Below are positions 34,746 through 42,562 of a stretch of DNA of 53,907 nucleotides, one piece after another. Source of the DNA: an uncultured Lentisphaeria bacterium (GTDB taxonomy: Bacteria > Verrucomicrobiota > Lentisphaeria > Victivallales > UBA1829); assembly GCA_905197955.1 (NCBI GenBank), contig CAJKAR010000032.1, forward strand, positions 1 through 53,907, given 5' to 3'. The notes beneath the pieces were generated by a model. The model was not told where the DNA came from. It worked only from the letters and a program-made list of their open reading frames with translations, and ran no database searches. A program made the position numbers and the translations under genes. Each line of letters starts with the position of its first letter. The first letter of the stretch is position 1.

Positions 34746-34814
34746 ATGACAGCAAAACGTAAGAATTGTGGATTTACACTCATTGAACTCCTCGTGGGCA
34801 TTCTTCGTTTTGGA
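34746..34814 (+). pseudogene. 5' fragment of a prepilin gene
   Basis: ATG at 34746, with AAGGAG upstream, encodes MTAKRKNCGFTLIELLV, the leader, cleavage site and start of the helix of a prepilin. After the GTGG core (34794-34797) the match to the paralogue stops and the frame closes as GILRFG-stop at 34814. The first 52 bases differ from the intact paralogue at only a few positions. Together with the half-gene at 32143-32814 it would make a complete prepilin if the intervening segment were inverted. Confidence 0.85.
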
Positions 34815-34830
34815 TAATAAATTTGTTATA
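34780..34830. other. Predicted recombination site, right (core GTGG 34794-34797)
   Basis: The left half, ATTGAACTCCTC, is prepilin coding sequence; the right half, GCATTCTTCGTTTTGG, is not. Joined to the non-prepilin half of the left site, it would form an imperfect palindrome (CCAAAAC..../....GTTATGG) centred on the core, the expected form of a serine-integrase attP. Confidence 0.6.
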
Positions 34831-34972
34831 TCTGTTTTTATGGTTTTATATTTTAATTTGTTTTTATAAAATATATATATTTTATATTTCATATTCTTTC
34901 TGTAATTCCATTTGAGACTATCATAAATGCTTAATTCCTTTCGTAGTATAATCTTTTACGTAAAATAGATAA

Positions 34973-35008
34973 ATAAAAAACCTCTCTTTTATGAATAAAA
35001 GAGAGGTT
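34973..35008 (-). terminator. Rho-independent terminator of the intact prepilin gene
   Basis: AACCTCTCTTTTAT (34979-34992) pairs with ATAAAAGAGAGGTT (34995-35008); on the minus strand TTTTTTATTTAT follows. It lies 27 bases after the prepilin stop. Confidence 0.9.
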
Positions 35009-35035
35009 TAATTTTAGATCTTCTGAAAGAAAATC

Positions 35036-35716
35036 TTAGTCAACGTCTCCGTTGGCTTTCTGGTTAGTGGTCGCAAAGTTGATCGCGTTTCCAGCAGCAA
35101 TGCCTTCATCATCAATCCAGTTGGATTTGCGGACCCATTTTCTCTGATTGTCATCGGAGCCGGAGGTTCCGACATAGCCACCGACGTGGCCATCACCAAA
35201 GAGGATGTTACCGAAAGTATCATGGTTGGTGTTGGTTCCAGCTTCGTCGAAGAGGATTCCGCTGTCAGAACCAGTGTTGTTTGTGTTCAGTCCTGCAATG
35301 TACAGATAAGAAACATTCGACTTGTTGAACTTGTAATCTGCGAATGTGTCAGAATCTTCATAAACGATATTTGTCGCATATGTTGCAGCTTTCTTAGCGG
35401 AGCCGGAGGGGCAGATAAACATTTTTGTATCTGTCATGACGCCGCCCCAGACAAGTCTCCAAAGACCGGGTGTGGTCAATCCACCAACAGAAGAATCTGC
35501 GGCAGAGGGAGGAAGCTGGGTGTCATCCGGGAAGTTGACATAGAGCTGGAAGGCCAGACCGATCTGCTTCTGGTTGGACGCGCAGGAAATTCTGCGTGCT
35601 TTTTCACGGGCTGAGTTCAGCGCCGGCAGGAGCATTCCCGCGAGGATTGCGATAATCGCAATTACCACGAGGAGCTCAATGAGTGTGAACCCACGATTCT
35701 TACGTTTTGCTGTCAT
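35036..35716 (-). CDS. Prepilin-type (pseudopilin-like) protein, intact
   Basis: A 226-residue protein with a full prepilin N-terminus: basic leader MTAKRKNRG, cleavage after Gly9, mature FTLIELLVVIAIIAILAG with Glu at +5, then MLLPALNSAREKARRISCAS and the NILFGDGHV motif near the C-terminus. It is the paralogue of the split gene on the other side of LSR2, with the same strand, promoter type and ribosome site. Its codons at 35655-35680 contain the same GTGG core and flanks as the reconstructed target of LSR2. Such proteins probably form pseudopilus or surface fibres and are numerous in Lentisphaerota. Confidence 0.93.
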   Translation of the reverse strand: MTAKRKNRGFTLIELLVVIAIIAILAGMLLPALNSAREKARRISCASNQKQIGLAFQLYVNFPDDTQLPPSAADSSVGGLTTPGLWRLVWGGVMTDTKMFICPSGSAKKAATYATNIVYEDSDTFADYKFNKSNVSYLYIAGLNTNNTGSDSGILFDEAGTNTNHDTFGNILFGDGHVGGYVGTSGSDDNQRKWVRKSNWIDDEGIAAGNAINFATTNQKANGDVD

Positions 35717-36021
35717 CTTTTTTGTCTCCTTTTTAATGACTTGGCGTTTAAAATTCTTTTAAATAATCCACGATTGTTATAGCTACATTATAACACATCT
35801 TTTTGCATTTGACAACCCCTGATTCAAAGAAAATGTAAAAAAAAACATTTTTTTTCTGCTAAAACATCGCTTTTTTCTGTTTCAGGAAACTTGTATAAAG
35901 ATTTGTGAGTCATATTTTTAGTTTATTTCTGACTTCTGCTTGCTTTTTGGCGTTTTATCGTTACATTCTTACAGAATCCGTAAACAACAGGGATTGCAAC
36001 CAAGAGAGAAAGGAACAACGA
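35717..36021. other. Divergent intergenic region
   Basis: About 305 bases between the prepilin and TM2 genes. It holds the prepilin promoter and leader (homologous to 34640-34745) and A/T tracts; I see no clear promoter for the TM2 gene. Confidence 0.5.
35787..35815 (-). promoter_or_regulatory. Promoter of the intact prepilin gene
   Basis: On the minus strand TTGTCA (35810-35815), 17 bases, TATAAT (35787-35792). It is homologous to the promoter at 34650-34678 in the invertible segment. Confidence 0.88.
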
Positions 36022-36279
36022 ATGGATAGACAGGAAATTGCTTCGAAAAAACTGGCTGCGGGATTACTGGGGATTTTTCTCGGAAGTCTGGGAATTCATA
36101 AATTCCTACTAGGATACCAGATGCAGGGAGTGATTATGCTTCTTGTCACCCTGTTTACCTGCGGAATTGGTGCTACCATTATGGGGATCATCGGATTAAT
36201 TGAAGGTATCATTTATCTTACCATGTCGGATGAGATGTTCTATGATACTTATATTGTAAATAAAAAAGGCTGGTTCTGA
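36022..36279 (+). CDS. TM2-domain membrane protein
   Basis: An 85-residue protein with two transmembrane helices in the TM2 arrangement: KKLAAGLLGIFLGSLGIHKF, then LLGYQMQGVIMLLVTLFTCG and a third hydrophobic stretch IGATIMGIIGLIEGIIYL. The G-x-H-K-F and GYQ motifs are diagnostic. GAAAGGAA precedes ATG 36022; the longer ORF adds 39 unlikely residues. TM2 proteins are small membrane proteins of unknown molecular function. It converges with the FAD oxidoreductase gene. Confidence 0.9.
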   Translation: MDRQEIASKKLAAGLLGIFLGSLGIHKFLLGYQMQGVIMLLVTLFTCGIGATIMGIIGLIEGIIYLTMSDEMFYDTYIVNKKGWF

Positions 36280-36284
36280 GCTGT

Positions 36285-37856
36285 TTATGCGTGTCGTTTC
36301 AGCAATGCTTCTGCGAGCTTAACGCCATCGAGCGCTGCTGAAACGATGCCTCCCGCCATTCCTCCGCCTTCGCCGCCGATGAAAAGGCCATTCATGGAAC
36401 TTTCCAGTGTCTCCGGATTCCGCAGAAAGCGGATGGGACTTGATACTTTCGTTTCCATTCCAATCAGAGTCCCTGAATGAAGAAATCCGGGCGCCAGTTG
36501 ATCGAAGTGCTTTAGCGCCCGTTCCAGAGCCGATCGAATCGGTTCTGGTACAAGCTGGTCCAGGCGTTCCGCTTTCAAGCCAAGCTGATAACTGGTGTTC
36601 TTCGGCAGAGCTCCCCGTTTGTGATGCAGAAAATCGCGGATCGTTTGTGCCGGCGCTGTATAATCTCCTCCGCCGGCCCGAAATACTTTTGCCTCCAGGC
36701 TGTTCAGAAAAGAAAAAGCTTCTTCTGCACAGGAAAACGTTTCCGGAGGAATGGTCGATATGACAGCGGAATTGGCAAACTCGCCATCACGGGCGGATTT
36801 ACTCATTCCGTTGGTCGATAGCGTATTATGTCGGCAGACCGCCGGGATAATCTCTCCGCCGGGGCACATGCAGAAGGTCGTTGCGCCCTGGATCCCTCCG
36901 ATTCCTCTGCTGGAAAAAAGATATTCTGCTGCTCCCAGCGCAGGGGAGGGCGTTTCCATTCCGTACTGATTTTTGTTGATGAAGCTCTGCGGATGTTCCA
37001 CCCGGCAGCCGATTTGAAACCCTTTCAGCGAAGTCTGTACGACTTGCGAAAGAGAAAGGATCAACTCTCTGGCACTGTGTCCGCAGGCGATGATTGCGGC
37101 AGGTCCCTCCAGAGTTTCACCTGTCGAGAGAATTAGTTTTTGGAATGTGCCGTTATCTCCTTTGACAGAAACAACTTCGGTGTCCCATAGGAACTTTCCT
37201 CCCAGTGCAAGAATGCGCTTTCTTATGGCTGCAATGATCTCCGGCAGGCGATCGCTTCCGATATGCGGATGGCTGTAATAAAGAATCTCCCGCTGAGCGC
37301 CGGCGTTGACAAAAGCATTCAGAACGTAACGAATCCGTTCATCCCGGACCCGTGTGTAGAGTTTGCCGTCGGACCAGGTTCCAGCGCCGCCTTCGCCGAA
37401 CAGAAGATTGCTCTGCGGATTCAGTTCGCGAGTCTGGAAAAATCGGTCGATATCCTGCTTGCGGCGGGTGACGTCGCGTCCGCAGTCGATCACGATTGGA
37501 TCGGCACCAGCCTCCGCCAGCACGAGAGCTGCGAAAAGTCCGGCGGGACCGCTTCCCACAACGAGCGGATTCCGCAGATGATATCTGTTTTCCGGTACGT
37601 TCCATTCCGGATTTGGCTCTTCTGCCTGCGTGACGGGATGCCGGGGGATGACTCCATCCCGGAGCTCTGCCGTAATCTGGTAAAGAATTTTGACCAGCGG
37701 TTTCTTGCGTGCATCGAGACTCCGTTTCCGGATCGTATAGGAAAGGACATCTTTTTCCGGAATTCCGCAGACTGCGGCAATTCGAGGTGTCAGCAGTGTA
37801 TCAATATCGGCGGGCAGGGGCCGCGCATCCAGTTCCAGTCCGACTTCGACTTTCAT
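36285..37856 (-). CDS. FAD-dependent dehydrogenase-like protein (COG2509 type)
   Basis: A 523-residue flavoprotein. An N-terminal ~90-residue domain precedes the dinucleotide fold LVVGSGPAGLFAALVLAEAG (about 99-118). Later motifs FGEGGAGTWSDGKLYTR and the C-terminal GLFIGGEGGGMAGGIVSAALDG match the COG2509/YhiN-like group of predicted FAD dehydrogenases. Its substrate is unknown. It begins right at the stop of the release-factor-like gene and is the last gene of the long housekeeping run that starts at thrS. Confidence 0.92.
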   Translation of the reverse strand: MKVEVGLELDARPLPADIDTLLTPRIAAVCGIPEKDVLSYTIRKRSLDARKKPLVKILYQITAELRDGVIPRHPVTQAEEPNPEWNVPENRYHLRNPLVVGSGPAGLFAALVLAEAGADPIVIDCGRDVTRRKQDIDRFFQTRELNPQSNLLFGEGGAGTWSDGKLYTRVRDERIRYVLNAFVNAGAQREILYYSHPHIGSDRLPEIIAAIRKRILALGGKFLWDTEVVSVKGDNGTFQKLILSTGETLEGPAAIIACGHSARELILSLSQVVQTSLKGFQIGCRVEHPQSFINKNQYGMETPSPALGAAEYLFSSRGIGGIQGATTFCMCPGGEIIPAVCRHNTLSTNGMSKSARDGEFANSAVISTIPPETFSCAEEAFSFLNSLEAKVFRAGGGDYTAPAQTIRDFLHHKRGALPKNTSYQLGLKAERLDQLVPEPIRSALERALKHFDQLAPGFLHSGTLIGMETKVSSPIRFLRNPETLESSMNGLFIGGEGGGMAGGIVSAALDGVKLAEALLKRHA

Positions 37857-38345
37857 TTATTTCTCCATGGCTTTCAGGGGCGGCAGTGAAAACGAGGCCC
37901 GGATGCGGTTGGCTTCTGTCCAGAGCACCGGATCCCTCCAGAGCAGTTTGGCAAGACGCGATGGACTGATTCCCAGATCCGCTGCCGCGGATTTCAGATC
38001 CCCTTCGTGAAACTGGAAGCCATCCAGCAGCTTTGCCGCCCACAGCGGATAGGCGGGATTGTGCATGGAGGTTGCCGTTTCCCCGATACGGAAAGCCGGA
38101 TCCGGCGGAAGACGGAACGAAAGAGCAATTTTCATCCGGAGCGCCTTCAATGCGTGACGCCGGTTTTCGTGCTGGCTCCGGCTCTCGGCGGAGGTGACTG
38201 CCAGGCCGCTGGGTTCGTGACTCAGACGGACCGCCGACGAGGTCTTGTTGACTTTTTGTCCGCCGTTGCCGGAGGCTTTGCGGAATTCAAGTCTGCACTC
38301 CCGGAGGAGAAGTTCATCGGAGGCCGTGAGCCAGTCGTCTCTCAT
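37857..38345 (-). CDS. Release-factor-like protein with GGQ motif
   Basis: A 162-residue protein with the RF-1 catalytic domain only: FRKASGNGGQKVNKTSSAVRL, where GGQ contacts the peptidyl transferase centre, followed by SAESRSQHENRRHALKAL. No stop-codon recognition domain is present, so it resembles ArfB/YaeJ- or RF-like rescue factors. The C-terminal ~50 residues form a separate helical domain with a helix-turn-helix-like segment (AAADLGISPSRLAKLLW) instead of the basic tail by which ArfB senses empty mRNA channels. It overlaps the der stop (ATGA) and may help to recycle stalled ribosomes. Confidence 0.88.
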   Translation of the reverse strand: MRDDWLTASDELLLRECRLEFRKASGNGGQKVNKTSSAVRLSHEPSGLAVTSAESRSQHENRRHALKALRMKIALSFRLPPDPAFRIGETATSMHNPAYPLWAAKLLDGFQFHEGDLKSAAADLGISPSRLAKLLWRDPVLWTEANRIRASFSLPPLKAMEK

Positions 38346-39802
38346 GGCTCCTCGTCTCCGTCGTCGTCCCTGTCGACCCGGTAGGGGCGGATTTTGACTT
38401 TTCTGCCGCTTTTTGTCTTTGTGAACACCAGTTCTCTGCGTTTGCGTTCCTTGAGGATCAGGCGGACAGGCATGCCGGTGAATTCAAAGGCTTTCTGGAG
38501 GTATTTTTCCAGATAGGTTTTATAGTGATCCGCACAGAGGGCAGGATCATTGACAAACAGCTGGAAAGTCGGCGGCGGATTGGAAACCATGGTTCCGTAA
38601 TAGACCTTGAACGGCTTGGTGCCCAGAACCGGCGGAGCGGTTTTTTCGAAGGCATCCCCGATCACGCGGTTGACCATGGCGGTGGAGATCTTGACCGCCA
38701 TCTGAGCGCGGAGCTCGGCAATGGCACCGTAGAGTTCCTTGAAGTTGTAGCCGCTGACCGCACAGATGAATACGACCGGTGCATACGACATGAACGGAAG
38801 GGTATAGCGGATCTCCGCAAGAACATCCTTCTGCTTCTTTCCGGAGCAGGTGTCCCATTTGTTGGAGACGAGAATGCAGGGTTTGCCGGACTTCTGGATC
38901 ATAGCCGCAATGGTTTTGTCCTGCGCGGTGACGCCGTTCATGGAGGATTCGACGACAAAGAGCACCATGTCGCAGTTTTCGAGCGTTTCTTCCGCCCGCA
39001 TCATGCTGTACCGTTCGACGGCACCGTCGATTTTGGATTTTTTCCGGAGTCCGGCGGTATCGACGAGAAGAGCCGGGACTTTTTCCCCGTCGCCGCAGTC
39101 GAGCGTGAATTCGACGTCGATGGCATCGCGTGTCGTTCCCGCCACGTCGCTTACGATCACCCGCTCCTCTCCAAGCAGCTTGTTGACCAGAGAGGATTTT
39201 CCGACATTCGGGCGGCCCATGACGGCAATTTTCAAGCGGGGCAGTTCCTGTCCCGGCGCGACGGCATCGAAGTCTTTGAGCGCTTTTTCCATCATCTGCG
39301 TGATGCCGCGGCGGTGCAGGGAGGAGACTTCAAAGACCTGTTTGAAGCCGAGACGATCAAATTCTCCAATATGCGGGGTCGGCACGTCGCCATCGACTTT
39401 ATTGATGACAAGAATGATCTCTTTTCCGGTGGATCTCAGGCGGATTGCCGCCTCCTGGTCCAGAGCCGTGAGTCCGGCGGTGACATCGACGACAAACAGA
39501 ATGACATCTGCATCCGCGATCGCCACTTCCACCTGCTTTTCAATGGACTGATCCCAGAAATCGACGCCGCGTTTTTCCCCTTTTCCCATTCCGAGTCCGC
39601 CGGTATCGATCAGGCGGAAGCGCCGTCCTCCGATGACGCCGGTCGAGGAGACGCGGTCACGGGTGACTCCGCTGTCGAAATGGACGATTGCCTGCCGTTT
39701 CTTCAAGATGGAATTGAACAGGGAAGACTTCCCGACATTGGGACGGCCCACAATCGCGATGGTCGGCAGCAGATTGCGCTCGGCGGATGCTTGTTCACTC
39801 AT
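38342..39802 (-). CDS. der: Ribosome-assembly GTPase Der (EngA)
   Basis: A 486-residue double GTPase that assists assembly of the 50S subunit. Each G domain has its own set of motifs: G1 loops GRPNVGKSSLFN and GRPNVGKSSLVN, DTGG and DTAG for G3, and NKVD and NKWD for G4. The C-terminal KH-like domain follows (about 375-470). The length is normal. It overlaps the small membrane protein gene upstream and the release-factor-like gene downstream, placing it in the translation gene run. Confidence 0.97.
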   Translation of the reverse strand: MSEQASAERNLLPTIAIVGRPNVGKSSLFNSILKKRQAIVHFDSGVTRDRVSSTGVIGGRRFRLIDTGGLGMGKGEKRGVDFWDQSIEKQVEVAIADADVILFVVDVTAGLTALDQEAAIRLRSTGKEIILVINKVDGDVPTPHIGEFDRLGFKQVFEVSSLHRRGITQMMEKALKDFDAVAPGQELPRLKIAVMGRPNVGKSSLVNKLLGEERVIVSDVAGTTRDAIDVEFTLDCGDGEKVPALLVDTAGLRKKSKIDGAVERYSMMRAEETLENCDMVLFVVESSMNGVTAQDKTIAAMIQKSGKPCILVSNKWDTCSGKKQKDVLAEIRYTLPFMSYAPVVFICAVSGYNFKELYGAIAELRAQMAVKISTAMVNRVIGDAFEKTAPPVLGTKPFKVYYGTMVSNPPPTFQLFVNDPALCADHYKTYLEKYLQKAFEFTGMPVRLILKERKRRELVFTKTKSGRKVKIRPYRVDRDDDGDEEP

Positions 39803-40115
39803 TTTCCTTTTCCTCCTTTTTCCCGCGGTGACAGATTCCTTCCACGATACTGAACACCCACAGGATGATTACCATTCCGAAGCAGACGGCAATTTTCAGC
39901 GGTTCAAACTTAATTTCGATCCTTCCGGAGGGATCCGCAAGCAGATTCTCCACCGTCCGGAACAGCGGGGCGAGCGCAAAGTACGCTCCAGCCAGAAAGA
40001 AGAGGACCGAGAACAGCAGAATTACCGATCCTGCGATCCATCTTCCGGCAAAGAGCTGACCCAGCCCGGGCAGGCACAGATTCATGGTTGTGATAAAGCC
40101 TTTTCCCCGGGCCAT
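39795..40115 (-). CDS. Small membrane protein (106 aa)
   Basis: A 106-residue protein with hydrophobic helices at about 10-45 (two short segments, LCLPGLGQLFAGRWIAGSVILLF and SVLFFLAGAYFAL) and 73-90, ending in a charged tail (HRGKKEEKENE). The GLGQLFAGRWIAG stretch is reminiscent of TM2-like small membrane proteins but the match is weak. It starts 15 bases after pheT and overlaps the der start by eight bases, so it is translated with der. Function unknown. Confidence 0.8.
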   Translation of the reverse strand: MARGKGFITTMNLCLPGLGQLFAGRWIAGSVILLFSVLFFLAGAYFALAPLFRTVENLLADPSGRIEIKFEPLKIAVCFGMVIILWVFSIVEGICHRGKKEEKENE

Positions 40116-40130
40116 GATGGTCGTCGCCTT

Positions 40131-42539
40131 TTATCGCAGTTCCACGCCGAGCCCGTGCTGGAGCTTGGAGCGGATTTTTTCATAGGTCTTGTTGACTTCA
40201 TCATCGGTCAGGGTGCGCTCCTGACTGCGGAACGTGAGAGAGTACGCCATGCTCTTTTTGTCTGCGCCGATGCTGTCGTTGGTGAAGATGTCGAACAGCT
40301 GGACATCGACAAGATTCGGCATCTTCGCCCGTTTGATGAAGCTGATGACCGTTTCATTTTCCATATCCGCGGGGGCGATGAACGCCACGTCGCGAGTGGT
40401 GGCGGGGAACTGGGAGAGCGGCTGGTAGTAGACCGGCTTTTTCGATGCCGTCAGCAGATTGTCCAGCTGCATGACGCAGAGGTAGAGCGGAGTCTGGAGA
40501 CGCATTCCCTTGGTCAGAGCCGCTGCGGCGCGACCGAAGATTCCGGCGGATTTCCCGTCGAGGATCAGTTCCGCGCACTCTCCTTTGACGAACCGGGCGT
40601 CTTCCGCCGCCTTGAACGTGTAATTCGGATTTCCGCGTTCTTCCAGGAAGGTTTCCAGAAGCCCTTTCATATCATAGAAATCATAGAGTTCGGTCCGTTC
40701 ACCGGAGAAGCGTTCGGGATGGCGCTGTCCGGTCAGGGCGATCATGACCTCTTCGCGTTCCTCGGGGAACTTCTGCGGATTTTTGCAGAAGACATGTCCG
40801 ATTTCAAAGAGCGCCAGATTCAGATTTTTCCGTGCGATATTGTGACGGATGACGTTCAGCATTCCTGCCAGCAGGGAGGGGCGCATCACGGCGAGGTCAA
40901 GACTGATCGGATTGACCGGGCAGACGAGATCCTCTTTCGTGAAACGGGTGTCCAGCAGAGCGCTTTTCTCGTCGATCATGCTCTGGCAGACGCATTCATA
41001 GAGTCCTGTGCTCACGAGCGCATCGCGCACCGCGGCGACCGGCGCAAATGTATCTTTGGAGAACATGGCGCAGCGGACCGCGCGGACCGGGACATCGGGC
41101 AGTTTGTCGAGTCCGTGGATTCGCGCCACCTCTTCCGCCAGATCGGCTTCCATGGTGACATCCATGCGGTAGGTCGGGGGGATCACATAGCAGGATTCCT
41201 CGTTGACCGGTTCCACCTCCATGCCGAGTTTCGAGAAGATCGTCGCCATGGCGAGGTTGGAGACCTCCATGCCGAGAAGACTGCGGATTCTTGCGTAGCG
41301 GCAGAGAATGCGCGGCTGCGGAACCGGGGGAAGGGCGACTTCCACCAGCGGAGAAACCAGTGTGCCTCCTGCGAGTTCCAGAATCAGATGAGCGGCTCTG
41401 GCGCTGGCTTTTTCGACCATGCCGATGTCGGCGCCGCGTTCGTAGCGGTGCGAGGCCTCGCTGGAGAGATTGAGCTTGGCGGAGGTCGCGCGGACACTGG
41501 ATTTGTTGAAGAAGGCGCTTTCCAGAACGACCTCTTTGGTGGACTCCAGAACGCCGCTGTATTCACCGCCCATGACACCGGCGATTGCGATTGGTTTTTC
41601 GGTGTCGGCAATGACGAGCATGTCGCTGTTCAGATCATAGGCTTTGCCGTCGAGAGCCGTGATCTTTTCGCCGCTGTTTGCACGGCGGACGATGATTCTG
41701 CCGTCTTTCAGCAGAGAGCGGTCGAAAACGTGCAGCGGAACGCCGAGTTCCATCATGACGTAGTTCGTGATATCGACAATGTTGTTGATCGGCCGGATGC
41801 CGATTGCCTGGAGACGTTTCTGCATCCACTCCGGACTTTCCTTCACTGTGACGCCACGGATGACGCGCGCGGTGTATTTCGGGCAGAGATCCTGTGCGGT
41901 CACCTGTACGAGTCCGTCGAATTCGCTGGTCGGAGGCACCTCCGGCAGCTGCGTGCACGGGAACTTCAGCTCACCGCCGCAGAGCGCGTAGATGTCGCGT
42001 GCGACTCCCCAGTGGGAGAGCCAGTCCGGACGGTTCTGCGTCAGTTCGAGATTGTAGACCGTGTCGCCCTTGAACAGCTCCGCAACCGACAATCCGAGTT
42101 TTGTCTCCGGCGGCAGAATCAGGAGTCCGTCATGATCGTTGCTCAGCCCGAGTTCGCGGGCGCTGCACATCATGCCAAACGATTCGATTCCGCGGAGTTT
42201 TCCTTTGCCGATCTTGAAATCCTTTCCTCCTTCGGGATCTTTGAATACGGTTCCGATGGTCGCAAGCGGAACAATGTTGCCTGCATCGCAGTTCGGAGCT
42301 CCGCAGACAATCTGAAGCACTTCCCCGTTTCCGGGATCGACCTGGCAGACGGAAAGATGATCGGAATTCGGATGCTTTTCGCGTGAGAGAATTTTTGCCG
42401 TGACCACTCCTTCCGGAACCGTTGCCGTGGAGAGAATCTCTTCGACTTCCAGTCCGGTGCGGGTCAGAATATTCGCAAGTTCGACGGGATCCACGTTCAA
42501 GGTAATGTAATCCGCGAGCCAGTTGAGAGAAACTTTCAT
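40131..42539 (-). CDS. pheT: Phenylalanine-tRNA ligase beta subunit
   Basis: An 802-residue PheT, the large subunit of the (alpha-beta)2 enzyme. The N-terminal MKVSLNWLADYITL leads into the tRNA-binding (OB) domain (about 40-150), then B3/B4 editing, B5 and the C-terminal FDX-ACB anticodon-binding domain. I chose ATG 42539, preceded by GAAAGGA, because the extra 67 residues of the open frame are out of family. It lies 23 bases downstream of pheS. Confidence 0.97.
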   Translation of the reverse strand: MKVSLNWLADYITLNVDPVELANILTRTGLEVEEILSTATVPEGVVTAKILSREKHPNSDHLSVCQVDPGNGEVLQIVCGAPNCDAGNIVPLATIGTVFKDPEGGKDFKIGKGKLRGIESFGMMCSARELGLSNDHDGLLILPPETKLGLSVAELFKGDTVYNLELTQNRPDWLSHWGVARDIYALCGGELKFPCTQLPEVPPTSEFDGLVQVTAQDLCPKYTARVIRGVTVKESPEWMQKRLQAIGIRPINNIVDITNYVMMELGVPLHVFDRSLLKDGRIIVRRANSGEKITALDGKAYDLNSDMLVIADTEKPIAIAGVMGGEYSGVLESTKEVVLESAFFNKSSVRATSAKLNLSSEASHRYERGADIGMVEKASARAAHLILELAGGTLVSPLVEVALPPVPQPRILCRYARIRSLLGMEVSNLAMATIFSKLGMEVEPVNEESCYVIPPTYRMDVTMEADLAEEVARIHGLDKLPDVPVRAVRCAMFSKDTFAPVAAVRDALVSTGLYECVCQSMIDEKSALLDTRFTKEDLVCPVNPISLDLAVMRPSLLAGMLNVIRHNIARKNLNLALFEIGHVFCKNPQKFPEEREEVMIALTGQRHPERFSGERTELYDFYDMKGLLETFLEERGNPNYTFKAAEDARFVKGECAELILDGKSAGIFGRAAAALTKGMRLQTPLYLCVMQLDNLLTASKKPVYYQPLSQFPATTRDVAFIAPADMENETVISFIKRAKMPNLVDVQLFDIFTNDSIGADKKSMAYSLTFRSQERTLTDDEVNKTYEKIRSKLQHGLGVELR

Positions 42540-42562
42540 GATGCGTGTCCTTTCAGAATAAA

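Larger units (their letters stand above)
32811..34797. mobile_element. Predicted invertible segment carrying LSR2 and a prepilin promoter/5' end
   Basis: The segment runs from CCAC (32811-32814) to GTGG (34794-34797), the same 4-base core in inverted orientation. It contains LSR2 on the plus strand and, at its right end, a promoter, ribosome site and the first 17 codons of a prepilin gene, also plus. The remaining codons lie outside at left on the minus strand. Inverting this ~2 kb would join CTCCTCGTGG to TAATTGCGATT and give exactly the codon run found in the intact paralogue (35665 region). A simple insertion would leave the two gene halves in the same direction, which is not what is seen. 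Confidence 0.75.

Noticed and set aside
32811..34797. LSR2 as a simple insertion that split the prepilin gene
   Set aside because: An insertion would leave both gene halves in the same direction. They are in opposite directions, so an inversion must have occurred.
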